Shown piece after piece: positions 11,455-21,060 of a DNA stretch of 64,000 nt. Under the pieces are notes generated by a model that was not told the origin of the DNA, did not search any database, and saw only the letters and a list, made by a program, of their open reading frames with translations. The translations under genes were made by a program, and so were the position numbers. The DNA lies in assembly GCA_022478985.1 (NCBI GenBank), contig JAKSZP010012147.1:39441-103440 (forward strand), given 5' to 3'. The DNA comes from Massospora cicadina (Eukaryota; Entomophthoromycota; Entomophthoromycetes; Entomophthorales; Entomophthoraceae). Position 1 is the first letter of the stretch; every line of letters starts with the position of its first letter.

Positions 11455-11927
11455 AGGGGCAAGATATGAACTGGGAATATTGGACCAATGGGTAATTTAC
11501 CTGAGGCATTATCCTCCGACAAAGGAACAATTAACTGGTGACCATTAGTTAAAAACAAGGTTAGAGTGTTTTCTTTTAAATTTGTTCTGACATCAAACTT
11601 TCGCCACCACTCAACCCCCAAAATGATGGGAAACAAGAGGTTTTTGATAGCTTGAAACTGGTCAGACAATATATAAGAACCAATATGGAAATTGACTGGC
11701 TCCATGATATTCAGTGTGGGAATACCTTGAGATGCCCCACCCCTAACCATACCACCTGGTGAGTAACTCAACTCAAGGTAGTCAGCAAGATTTTGATTGA
11801 TAAAATTATTTGAAGCACCAGTATCCACCAAAATCGTTGTGCTGAATTTTCCAAAAGAGGATGTAAGGGTAGCAGTCAACAAGAAATATCCAGAATGGGA
11901 TTTATCTAGTGCAGAAAACGCCATCAA
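11448..11927 (-). pseudogene. Aspartic protease of C
   Basis: A 159-residue open frame has the active site ILVDTGASNNFIN and the C-terminal block IILGVEWWRKFDV, both typical of Ty3/gypsy proteases. It would cleave the Gag-Pol polyprotein. It overlaps the RT frame by a few bases, so a frameshift (natural or decay) lies between them. The domain itself shows no break. Confidence 0.85.
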
Positions 11928-12499
11928 CTCACCAAATTATTCTTCCTCCGGTTTCAACAAGCCATCAGGGTATGTTTTAGAATCATAGAAGGGGGAAGGA
12001 TAGTGGGCCACTCTTACTACTGAGGCCACATATCCCACCCCACCTTCCGCAGGTGCATAGGCATCTTTATATTTGTGGCGCAGCTCCTTCTCTACTTCCT
12101 GGGAACCCCTAATCATGGTAGGGGTCAAGCGAGGGTTCTCAGGAGTAATCTGATAAACTGAAATTGAGTCCTCCTCTAAACCATATGAGCAAATAAACGG
12201 CTCATTTTGAAATAAATTTCCTTCATTATAAAACGCGTTTTTACATTCAAATGAACCCTCATTTGTTTCGAGGGTTTAGTGTGCATCGTTATCCAGGGCC
12301 ATCACCCCCAAGCCCAGAGCAGATGCCTCAGCGTGCTCCTCCAAAACGTGTCAGGGAGAAAAAACAATACCAGAATCCTTTTTTTTAATTATGGGTTTGG
12401 ACCCTAGGATGTTCCCAATCTATGCCAAGATGGGGAGGAAATCAGTGGGAAACATCTCATGATTCAAGGAAAACTCACTAGTTGAGGAGGCGGTATTTA

Positions 12500-12840
12500 T
12501 AGGGATGACCATGGGTGACATCATCGTGGCAGAATCGACTGAAACTGTTACCTCATTCTTGGGGCTAGACCCCTGTGCAATTCCAAATTTGGAAGTCATT
12601 GAAGGATTTGAAGGATAAGATTCCCTCATTTCCAAAGGCGCGCGTGACTTTTTGGCACCCATATTTATAAGGATGACCATGGGTGATATCATTGCAGCAG
12701 AATTGACTGAAACTGTTACATCATTCTTGGGGCTAGACCCCTGCAATTCCAAATTTGGAAGTCATTGAAGGATTTAAAGGATAAGATTCCCTCATTTCCA
12801 AAGGCGCGTGACTTTTTGGCACCCATATTTATAGGATTTG
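12500..12840 (-). repeat. 168-bp tandem duplication in C gag
   Basis: The block starting CCATGGGTGA at 12509 is repeated at 12677, and the copies are nearly the same. On the minus strand each encodes a segment with QGSSPKN and VTVSVxSA. Two copies are present; the end of the second runs to about 12836. Confidence 0.8.
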
Positions 12841-13585
12841 ATCCAATGATGGCCAAATTACCTGGCCCCTTCCAGATTGGGGTGGAGAAACCACCCTAAA
12901 GGATTTTGACAAGATAATCGAATTTGGAAGGAGGCAACTGCCAAATTGGGGAGTTATGTATTGATATATCCAAGGTCAAACAGAGAAATGACATTTTAAC
13001 CTCATCGGTTAAGGGCAACGCCTGAGCTTTTTCACAGAATTCACTTTGGTAAACCTTCAGCAGATGACCCGCTTGACGCAGAGAAAAAAACTCAAAGAAG
13101 GAATGGAAGGAGGCTTCATCAGGTCGATTCTTCTCCAAGAGCTGTTCCAAACCTCCTATTGAATTCCACAAGAGTGGCTGGGTGCGGAGTACCGCAAAGA
13201 CCCAGTCCCCGCCTTGGGAGACAACTGGGACAATAGATCCACTCCTTGCAAAAGCGGATGGGAACCAGATGAATTGTTCTTGTCTAATGAGGGTTTTCGG
13301 TCCAGGGAAGCTAAGGCCTGGTGAATTTCTGAGTAAATCTTGGGAGAAAAATGGGGAATCACAATCTTAGGATTGCGAAAAGTCTGAGACCACCAAGTAT
13401 GAGCAGGAAGGGTGGGTATTTCCCAGTTGGTAGTTGCAAGAATAACGCTGAGATGCACTAGTACAAAACCAAATGAGAAAACTGTGGTGAGCACCATCGT
13501 AGCAGTGACAAATGGCCAGCGCACCCAATTTACTAATAACAAAAGTCCCACACGGATAATTCTTATGCATGTATAACAAAAAGGT

Positions 13586-13593
13586 TGATCAAC
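13586..13593 (-). other. C primer-binding site, possible self-priming
   Basis: Three bases (TTA, minus strand) after the 5' LTR, the sequence GTTGATCA could pair with TGATCAAC in the LTR at 14039-14046. No TGG start of a tRNA-type site is seen, unlike in A, B, E, F and G. The match is only 8 bases and palindromic, so support is weaker than for D. Confidence 0.4.
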
Positions 13594-13596
13594 TAA

Positions 13597-14489
13597 TGTC
13601 AATAGAGTATCTGTAACTCTCTCGTTCCCAGCAAGGTGATGTGGGATGCAAACCCACATTGCTAGGGAACTAGCTGTTAAAAGAATGGGAATACAAGCAC
13701 CTTGAGCAGTGCCAGTACAAAAGGTACCCCAGGCAAGTATATAAACAGCAACATAAAATACCAGGTAAGTAAGAACCAACACCGCTTGAGTGGACCCCAG
13801 AGGGGCGTCCATAATCAAGTGCGGCTTGACGTCAAGGGGCCTTTGGGTGCCTCAATCTTGAGGGGACCTGGGCGGCCCACAGGTGCCCCTGGGATCTTGG
13901 TAAATTGCGAGATAAGGTAGTGGCCTACATGGTTGAAGACCTCCCCAAAGAGGTCCACCACCAGGGTTGCCCAAGGAACTATTAGAAAACATAAAATAAT
14001 GGGGTGTTTTTTATTAAGCAAGTCAATCAACAAGGAGTGTTGATCACAAAAACATATTTAAAATAAATCAGGAAATTAGGGTTCTGCGGCCATGCGCCCA
14101 AGCCTTAACGTTCCAATAAACAGACACTTCTGTCCATTTTGGTAAAATACACTGAAAGGGCCTTCACTCAAGTAATCGATTGAAGCCTTGTTTTACCAGA
14201 AATCAAAATCTCATAGCTGGAGTGGGACTCGAACCCTTGTTCTCCAACCAAGCTAATTGAACCATCTTCATTCAAAACGTAAACTGTTCGTTTTAAAGCC
14301 TGAGCTGAAATAGGAGGCTGGGCGTTTTGCACGCCCTTGTATCAACCTGGGCTTGCTTGGCTTGCACCCAGCATCGATCTAAGGTGTGCTTCAAGTCATG
14401 CAGAGCCTGAAGCTTCATTTTCTGGGCCTCCTGTTGCCCAGCCTTGTTCCTAGCATCAATGCCTACTATCATGTCATCTAACCATGACA
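13597..14489 (-). repeat. C 5' LTR
   Basis: This is a direct repeat of 7497-8390, starting TGTCA and ending TGACA, followed by GTACC. As the 5' LTR on the minus strand it carries promoter, transcript start and the start of the gag frame. Confidence 0.92.
14039..14068 (-). promoter_or_regulatory. Possible TATA box and transcript start in C LTR
   Basis: On the minus strand TATTTTAAATAT (about 14065-14054) precedes GTGATCAAC by about 18 bases. If the transcript begins there, its end could pair with the primer-binding site at 13586-13593. The TATA spacing is shorter than usual, so the start is uncertain. Confidence 0.35.
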
Positions 14490-14494
14490 GTACC

Positions 14495-14584
14495 TCATCA
14501 GAATGAGCCAGTTGCAGCATGGCTTTGGCAGATATAAACTTTTAATAATAATTTGATCAAAGGGCTCCTTGTAGTGAGCACCAC
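14495..14584 (-). other. A leader and primer-binding site
   Basis: This short remnant of A lies between C and A's 5' LTR. On the minus strand the site TGGTGCTCACTACAAGG (14583-14567) starts one base after the LTR. B, E, F and G share the same site with small changes, so these families probably use the same primer tRNA, which I cannot name. Confidence 0.75.
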
Positions 14585-15076
14585 TGTTATATTTTGGCAG
14601 ATTTGACTGGTTCCACCAAACAAGATGCACAGGGTAAAACTCACTGAAAATAGATGATCAATATGCGGATTGTGGCCATCATTAATTAAAAATAATAAAA
14701 ACTTTATAAGGAGCTATTGCCAGGACAATATCACTTTATTTAATAATCAACTTAACGGCTACTTACATTACTCTTCCTACTACTCTCTTTCTTTGTAAAA
14801 ACCACTCCCTTCTCACTCTCACGCTCAACTATTAACCTTGGTATTCCTCAGTGGATTCAATACGTTCCTCTTAGTAAATCTCTATTTTCTATCAATTTAG
14901 TGTTTCATTCTATCATTGAGGCTTTGGTGGAATTCCCTCAATTTGAGGAACCATAGTATTTCAATCAATTCACTTCACATTGACATAATCTATTTTCAAT
15001 ATCAAGTCTTGCCTCAAATTTAAATTATAATCCACTGGAACTATAGCTTATCATCCAGTCATATTGGATTTTGACA
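14585..15076 (-). repeat. A 5' LTR
   Basis: This is a direct repeat of 1146-1641 (TGTTATA...TTGACA), followed by the GACTG duplication at 15077-15081, after which the G LTR resumes. Confidence 0.9.
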
Positions 15077-15081
15077 GACTG

Positions 15082-16073
15082 CTTGACCCTTGATGTTTCG
15101 CCTTCATAGGTGTAACAACCTCATACAAGTCCATGTCCAACCCACCAACTCAGCATACCAACTTTGCCATAGCTCAGCCCTTCTTGGATCTGCACTGGCA
15201 AGTCCATCCCCATCTTGGGGCCATGGTTCCATGCTACACCACCCTTATGGCTGATGTCCATCAGCCATCATTGTTGGTGGCTGGTTGGCCAGGTTCTCAT
15301 TGGGTTCCCTGTAGGGATGAGGTATAGGAGCTGGAAGCGTTGGCTACTCCAGGAGCGTCACCCTGCACCTACTTTGGGGATCTCCGTGCCATCTTATATC
15401 ACCCAGCAGCTGAAATCACTACTTTGAATAAATAGTAAGATGGGCGAAAATGAGATCTTTATTTAGGAAGGATTGACAACTATTATAACTAGGCTAATGT
15501 GCCTATTCAAAGACCATCGGCAATCCAAGCCAGGTCTTCATCCAATCGTTATCCTTCTAAATAACTGGTTCCCTCCTGATTATTCTTCCTGAACACTGAG
15601 TGTTAATTTGACTCATCATTTGCACGAGTCTCTGGCCAGTCATATATAAACTATTATTATTGTTATAAATTGAATATTTTCAGAATTAGTTGCTGGTGCT
15701 AAGAATCATAGTCAGCAAAATCATCAAAGCTCGCTCACATATCAGAAACCTCAGCTTTCCACAAGAAAATCCTTACATGCCCAGATTATTGGAATCTGGC
15801 GTCAAACTTTGCATTTTTTAAAAATCTAATTGATTATGAATTGATTGACAACCTTGTTTTTAGTCACCGGTGTTGATCTTCAAATAATATTAAATTTATT
15901 GGGGATTATCATAATACTTTGACAAATCTCAACCTACCCAACAGGGGAGCACAGTTGTCAATAAATACATCAATTATAACATCAAACTATGTGATTAATT
16001 GGCAACACACTCGACTAAATGAAACCCCATTTTCTGTTATTATGGGAGGAATTTATCTGGTTATTTTCTGACA
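15082..16073 (-). repeat. G left LTR, second piece
   Basis: This matches 16325-17321 of the right G LTR, including GACCCTTG...TTTCGCCTTCATAGG near its start and CTGACA at its end. It continues the 69-base piece at 1077. Small open frames within it (15133-15427) are not conserved in the other copy and are not called. Confidence 0.85.
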
Positions 16074-16255
16074 TTTCCCCCACTTAACCAAAGATATTTC
16101 TCCAGCGCAACCCACTTTTGTGGTTGCCAAGTTTCACCTAGTTCCACTCCTACAAGAAGCTTCAGGTTCAAACCAGTGTTTCTTGCCACCTCCTAATCTA
16201 TATCATCAAAAAATCAAGCAGATCACCAGCAGATCCCCCTTGTAGCGAGCACCAA
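16074..16255 (-). other. G core: polypurine tract, short remnant, primer-binding site
   Basis: On the minus strand the right end (about 16239-16254) reads TGGTGCTCGCTACAAGG and the left end (16074-16093) reads CTTTGGTTAAGTGGGGGAAA next to the LTR. The roughly 145 bases between them have no convincing coding content. These are the minimum cis signals for reverse transcription by proteins supplied from elsewhere. Confidence 0.8.
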
Positions 16256-17321
16256 TGTTGCAATTTTTGCAATCCACTACATCAGGACTCCATCAGTTAT
16301 GCTAGGCCAAACAGTATGAGAACTGTTTGACCCTTGCTTTTTCGCCTTCATAGGCGTACCAACCACAAATAAGTCCACGTCAACCCACCAACTCAGCAAA
16401 CCAACAACTTCCCCTTGACCTCAGCCCTTCTTGGGTGTGCAATGGCAAATCCATCCCCATTTTGGGGTCGTGATTCCATAATACACCACCCTTATGGCTG
16501 ATGGCCATCAGCCTATCATTGTTGGTGGCCGATTGGCCATGCCCACGTTGGGCTCCTTGTAGGGCTGAGGTATGTGAGCTGGCAACTTTTTTACTCCAGG
16601 CTCATCACCCCGCTCCTACTTTGGGTTTCTCCTGTCTCATCTTATATCACCAAGCAGATGCAATCACTACTTTAGATAAATAATAAGCTGGGAGAAAGAG
16701 TGATTTTTATTTAGGAGGTAATGACAACTCTTTATACTAGGCTACTGCGCCTATTGAAAGCCCTTTGGCAATCCAAGCCAGGTCCTCATCCAATTGTTAT
16801 CCTTCTATGGAACAGGTTCCCTCCTAATCTGTCCTTCCTGAACACCAAATGTTAAATTGTCTCATCCTTAGCATGAATCGCTGGTCAGCCATGTATAAAA
16901 ATTAATTTACCATTATAAATCAAATATCCTTGGTATTAGTTGACAGTACTCATAATAATAGTTGAAAAAAACATTATTGCTCTCTCATAAATCAGAGACT
17001 TCAGCTTTTCACCAGAAGATCCCTACATGACCAGATGATTTTATTCTGGCATCAAACTTAGGTTTTCGCCAAAATTTGATTCATTAGTAGTTGATTGATA
17101 TTCTCAGCTTTAGCCACCAGTTTTAATCTTTAATTAAAATTAAAAATAATCAGGTATTATCCTTGAAAATTAAAAAAAAAATCCCAGCCTACCCAAATGG
17201 GAGCATTAATAAGAAATTATGACAATAATAACTTCAAATTAGGCGTAATTGTCAATCATGCCTGACTGACACCCCTAAATATGATATTATGGGGTAAATT
17301 CACCTGCTTAAGTTTCAGACA
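16256..17321 (-). repeat. G right LTR
   Basis: This intact 1066-bp LTR starts TGTTGC and ends CAGACA, with GAGGA after it. It is AT-rich and has no conserved ORF. It served as the reference for locating the split left LTR. Confidence 0.87.
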
Positions 17322-17326
17322 GAGGA

Positions 17327-17516
17327 GAATACCATGAACATTTTGGGAAGACCCTACCCTTGGTATATCAGCAGAAAGGAGAACCGCCATGACTTAGAAG
17401 AACTGTTTTAAAAACTTAATTTACAATGACAGCATCATTTTCATCCAGTGAAAGTTGGTTGGGCAAAAACTGAGAGAAATTCTGAAAAATATCCTGAAAA
17501 ATCATGGGATACCTTT
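17327..17516 (+). pseudogene. H middle fragment
   Basis: This 190-bp stretch lies between G's target duplication and B. It reads on the plus strand as a short relic (LGRPYPWYISRKENRH) with stops. By position it belongs between the protease and RT of H. No domain is identified. Confidence 0.45.
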
Positions 17517-17984
17517 TGTAAACTTTTGGCAATACGGTTAAATCTGTCAAGCTGGTTGCACAGGATATTTACCACTGAGCAATGGAATGGATGATATTCA
17601 GATCGCCAATCCTTAATAAAAATCAATATATTTATAAGATAATAAGCAATCACATGATTGACACTTTTATTATAATATAAAAACGCAGAACCTCTCTGCA
17701 GACTACTAAAAAACCTTCCTCTCTAATTCTTCGCTCAACTCTTATCTAGGTGTTCTTGATCAATTCCACCCTTCTGCTTTGTAATATTCTATTCGTTCTA
17801 TATTAGGGGTTTTCATCTATCTCAAGGTTTTAGTGAAAATCCTTGATTCTCCAAACTATCTATACTATGATTGATTCAATTCACATTAGTATAATTTCCA
17901 CTCAATCTTGAGGCTCGCCTTGCCTCTATTTTATGATCTGCTGGAATATATGGCTTATCATCCAGTCATATCATTTTCTTGACA
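17517..17984 (-). repeat. B 3' LTR
   Basis: This is a direct repeat of 24922-25389 of equal length (468 bp), sharing GCAGAACCTCTCTGCAGACT. On the minus strand it follows the poly-G tract. Confidence 0.92.
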
Positions 17985-18003
17985 TTACCCCCCCCCCCCC
18001 TTT
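17985..18003 (-). other. B polypurine tract with a 13-G run
   Basis: On the minus strand AAAG13-TAA lies directly before the LTR. The equivalent tract in A is AAGGAGGGTAA. The pure G run is longer than in any other element of the window and may be a slippage product. Confidence 0.8.
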
Positions 18004-18009
18004 GACTGG

Positions 18010-19130
18010 ATGATAAGCTCCTATCGCTTATATGCTCAAAGGAACTTCATGCAACTTTGTTGATAATCTGACCACCCGCAGGTTCCTTAATGATGTAGGC
18101 ATCAATACTAGTCTTCTCAATTATTCCAAAATGGCAAGTCCAAAAGTTAGTGAGCTTGTTCTACTGTCCAAATCCATTTTGGTCATGGAACAAGACATGA
18201 TCTCCTACAGCAAACTGCAGGACTTCGCTACTTCTACTCTGTTCAGCTGCCTGATCATGAATCTTCTTATCCAAGATGGTCAAATATGCTTCCATTTGTA
18301 GTTTGATCAATGTCTATATTAGATTGGTCAAATAACGCTGCAGTTCCATGCCACCAGTATCCTACAAACACGAGTAAAGCAGGGCAAGTAAAGCTGGATA
18401 CCTACCATAGAGCAGTTGGAAAGGACTCTTGCCAGTGGAAGAGTGGTAGCTGATATTATATACAAAGACAGATGTGGGTAGGAGGGTACTCCATTCAGAG
18501 AATCAATATTACAAAAGCTTGTGGAGTATGTTTACCGATATTCTGTTGACCTTTTACACCATTCCATTAGATTCAGGATTATAGGGTGCAGTCAAGACCC
18601 AGCGGATTGCCATCAGTTCGTTCAACTTGGGCATGATATGTAAAGTGAAAGTGGTCCCATTGTCTATTAGGATGAACTTCAAACAGCCAAGTTACTGTAT
18701 GACACATTCCATAATAAACTTGGTGGTGGTGACCGCCCCCAAATAATTAATCGCCCTGGCTTCCACCCATCTTATCAAATGATCAATTGCTACATTATGT
18801 ACTTAGATCGGTTTATGCCAGTTGGAAAAGGTCCCATTGCATCATGAGAAATGGTATGCAATGCAAACCAGGGCTTAACTAGATGGTATGTGGTCTTCTT
18901 GTGGTAATGTTTCTCCACTTGGAACTGATAGCAACAGCTAACTGTCTCCAGCATGTCATAATGCATGCTCTCCCAGTAGTAGTGGGGTTGCAAGAACTCC
19001 AACGTTTTCTGCAACCCACCATACCCTACCGCCCAACGTGCAACTAAGATAATCGCTGGCCTAGCAGAGGGTTTAGGGAAACTCAGCATCTTTTCCCAAT
19101 CCGCTTATATAGTTCCCCATTGCATATAAA
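18010..19130 (-). pseudogene. Integrase of B
   Basis: The zinc-domain end reads VGYGGLQKTLEFLQPHYYW then CCYQFQVEK (18790-19089), and the core start reads ISHDAMGPFPTG. C-terminal pieces such as AVGDHVLFHDQNGFGQ and IIEKTSIDAYIIKEP lie at about 18040-18240. The first His of the zinc site and parts of the core are lost, with several stops. Confidence 0.75.
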
Positions 19131-19640
19131 GTATCCTTTTTAATCCCATATAGCACTTTTATCACTTGCAGCAGCTCATTGTGATATTTGCCCACCACCA
19201 TCTTCTCATACATAATGATGGCCAAATCTGCCATAACTTCAACCATTAGTAGCCGTGAAAGACAATCTTCATTTAGATGTTTTGCTCCTGGCCGGTGTAC
19301 AATCTTGGAATAATATTCTTGGAGCTTAAATTCCCATCACGCAAGCCACCCTTTAGGTTCATGAAGATTTTGCAGCCTATGCAAGGATGCATGATCCGTT
19401 ACCACTTTGAATAATATCCCGTGGAGGTATACCCAGAACTGTTTATATGCATATATCACAGCTAAGCACTCCCACTCAGTCACGTTGTAATTCCATTCAT
19501 GAAGGTTTAGTTTTTGCTTCAAAACGCAACAGGGCGCTCTATGCCGCCACCACATATCTGAGATAATACTCCCCCTAAGGCTGAAATTGATGCATCTGTT
19601 TGCACTATGATTTCTTTTTCAAAATTGGGATATTTCAAAA
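19131..19640 (-). pseudogene. RNase H of B
   Basis: The open stretch at 19337-19555 reads LNLHEWNYNVTEWECLAVIYAY and KVVTDHASLHRLQNLHEP, matching the Ty3/gypsy RNase H end (E-catalytic helix and TDH motif). The N-terminal part toward 19640 is degenerate. Confidence 0.75.
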
Positions 19641-21060
19641 TGGGCGCGCTTTCCAATTAAGTTTATAAGACATCAAAAGCGTTTTGGCATCGTTCTGTCC
19701 AGTCAAAATTGGCATTTTTCTTCAATAATTTAAAGAGCGGTGCCACAATACAACTGAAGATAGGAATGAACCTCCAGTAGTAACCAAAAATCCCTAAAAA
19801 TACTTGAATAGCTCATTTATTGCCTGGCTGGTCATATTACATATAGTTTCCACATTTGCCAGCTGCAGTTTAAGCCCTTTTGAGTCCACCGCGAATCCAA
19901 AATATTCCAATTGCTCTTTGAAAAAATGACACATCTGAGGCATGATCTTGATATTAACATCAGTGAGTTAGCGGAACATTTGTTCCAAGTGGCCAAGATG
20001 CTTAGTGAACGTTTGTGAGAACATATTGATATCATCAAGTTAAACTTAAATGCAGGACAGCTTCAAATCACCTAAGGTCATATCCATAGCATGCTGAATA
20101 TAGCTGAAGCGTTGCACAATCCCTGTGGCATATGTATAGGTTGAAATAATATCTTCAAAGTGATTATTGCATATTTCATGCGTTCTGCCACTGGCAACTC
20201 AATATGCTTTACTTCAATGTCATGATTCTGATATGACTGGACGATAAGCCTGAAATAGCTATGAAGGATTGGGAAGAATCTGCCGACCATATAAGTAGTT
20301 ACAATTATTTTAGTGCCTTTAGGTGAGGCGAAATTGTGTTATAACGGGTTTTTATTGGATTGCCTCCAAATAAGGCAATAAGGCGATGTTGCCATTTGAT
20401 GAATACAGATTAGATCACCTCGAATTAGGGTGATAGAGAGCTGAAGAGTAACAAGATGAAACCAAGGAGAATCGGTAGAATAGATTATCCTATGCTATGA
20501 GAGCGGTATCATCCAAAGTCATTGGTATATAAGTAAGATGGGAGATTGAAAGGAGTAGTTAGTTAGTAGTAGAGAGAGCGGAACAACGAAGGGTTGTTGT
20601 ATTTATAAATATAAATAAAAGTGTTGTTGGGTCAATTGCTCCTGTTTTCTTATAAATTCAGTCTGTTTGAAGGACTGACAATCATATATCATCTGCCATT
20701 GCTCAGTGGGTTCACCCTGTGCAACCCTTATGGCAAATCTCAATGGTACCGCCAAAAATTATAACACCCAATAACAAGTTCATAGCCAAAAAAATAAATC
20801 TTTAGCCCCTCCCAGTTGACCTAACATGTCATCAATCTGTGGAAGGGGGTAGGAATCTTTCTTTATAACACTAAGAGCTTTTGATAATCAATGACCATCC
20901 AGTTGGTGCCATCTTTTTTCTTAACAATAAGCACCAGCGATGCCCACAGGATCTTGGATGGCTCTAACATTGCTTGCTCAATCAATTTGTCTACCTCATT
21001 GGAGACAACCTCTTCCATCTCTTTTGAGTGCCGAATAGGCTGTGAAAAGTTGGGAGGGGG
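19641..21060 (-). pseudogene. Reverse transcriptase of B
   Basis: The relic is recognisable by HMPQGLCNASAIFSMLW (about 20090-20140) and by LDDINMF near 20030, where the Tyr of YLDD is a TAA stop. The N-terminal part around 20890-21000 holds the region matching A's LVLIVKKKDGSN. A segment near 20320-20720 matches the E LTR in part (CTCCAAATAAGGCAATAAGG, GTGGGTTCACCCTGTGCAAC) and looks like an inserted solo LTR fragment. Confidence 0.65.
20230..20765 (+). repeat. Probable E-type solo LTR inside B's RT
   Basis: The stretch shares ordered blocks with the E LTR (53410-54013): TGACTGGACGATAAGC near the start, TGCCTCCAAATAAGG, the TATA-like GGTATATAAGTAAG region, and TTGCTCAGTGGGTTCACCCTGTGCAAC near the end. 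In E the equivalents are GACTGGATGATAAGC, TTCCTCCAAATAAGG, GATATAAGCG and TTGCTCAGTGGGTTTGACCCTGTGCAAC. The call rests on this collinearity; exact ends and a target duplication were not established. Confidence 0.6.

Larger units (their letters stand above)
11928..13812 (-). pseudogene. Gag of C, opening inside the 5' LTR with membrane segments
   Basis: The first ATG of the frame (13812-13810, MDAPLGS) lies within the LTR. The frame stays open to 13156, crossing the LTR edge at 13597 and the primer-binding site. The N-terminal part has about four hydrophobic segments (for instance VLTYLVFYVAVYILAW, VTATMVLTTVFSFGFVLV). After a frameshift near 13170 the capsid-like part follows (FHSFFEFFSLRQAG, 12896-13171), then a repetitive segment and a tail (11937-12128). 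No CCHC knuckle is visible, as in Tf1 Gag. Multi-pass membrane segments are not known in ordinary Ty3/gypsy Gag. Capsid identity is by position and pattern. Confidence 0.6.
7497..14489 (-). mobile_element. Element C: nearly complete chromovirus (Ty3/gypsy)
   Basis: LTRs of 894 and 893 bp (TGTCA...TGACA) are flanked by identical GTACC (7492-7496, 14490-14494). On the minus strand the internal region reads gag, protease, RT, RNase H, integrase, chromodomain, then a polypurine tract. In the first 60 aligned LTR bases the copies differ at about 3%, so this is one of the younger insertions. Four pol stops are TGA where Arg fits the family, suggesting decay by CGA to TGA. The gag frame opens inside the 5' LTR, and an ORF after the chromodomain runs into the 3' LTR. 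Confidence 0.93.
1146..15076 (-). mobile_element. Element A: degenerate Ty3/gypsy element, host of C
   Basis: LTRs at 1146-1641 and 14585-15076 (496 and 492 bp, TGTTA...TTGACA) are flanked by identical GACTG. Read on the minus strand from the right, the order is LTR, primer-binding site, gag, protease, RT, RNase H, integrase, polypurine tract, LTR. Element C sits in the gag leader and a solo LTR sits in RT. Without these inserts A is about 6 kb. The integrase reading frame is the best preserved part; the RT catalytic box is lost. Confidence 0.9.
1077..17321 (-). mobile_element. Element G: non-autonomous LTR element, interrupted by A
   Basis: Two long direct repeats, 1077-1145 plus 15082-16073 (1061 bp once A is removed) and 16256-17321 (1066 bp), flank only 182 bp. 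Both start TGTTGC and end GACA. The outer flanks carry the same five bases, GAGGA (1072-1076 and 17322-17326). The core keeps a minus-strand primer-binding site next to the right LTR and a polypurine tract next to the left one. No gag or pol remains, so it must have used enzymes from another element. It resembles the known TRIM/LARD class of non-autonomous elements, but with very long LTRs and a tiny core. Confidence 0.85.

Noticed and set aside
15133..15427. Overlapping plus-strand open frames in the G LTR
   Set aside because: Not open in the second LTR copy (16256-17321); no domain; chance frames.
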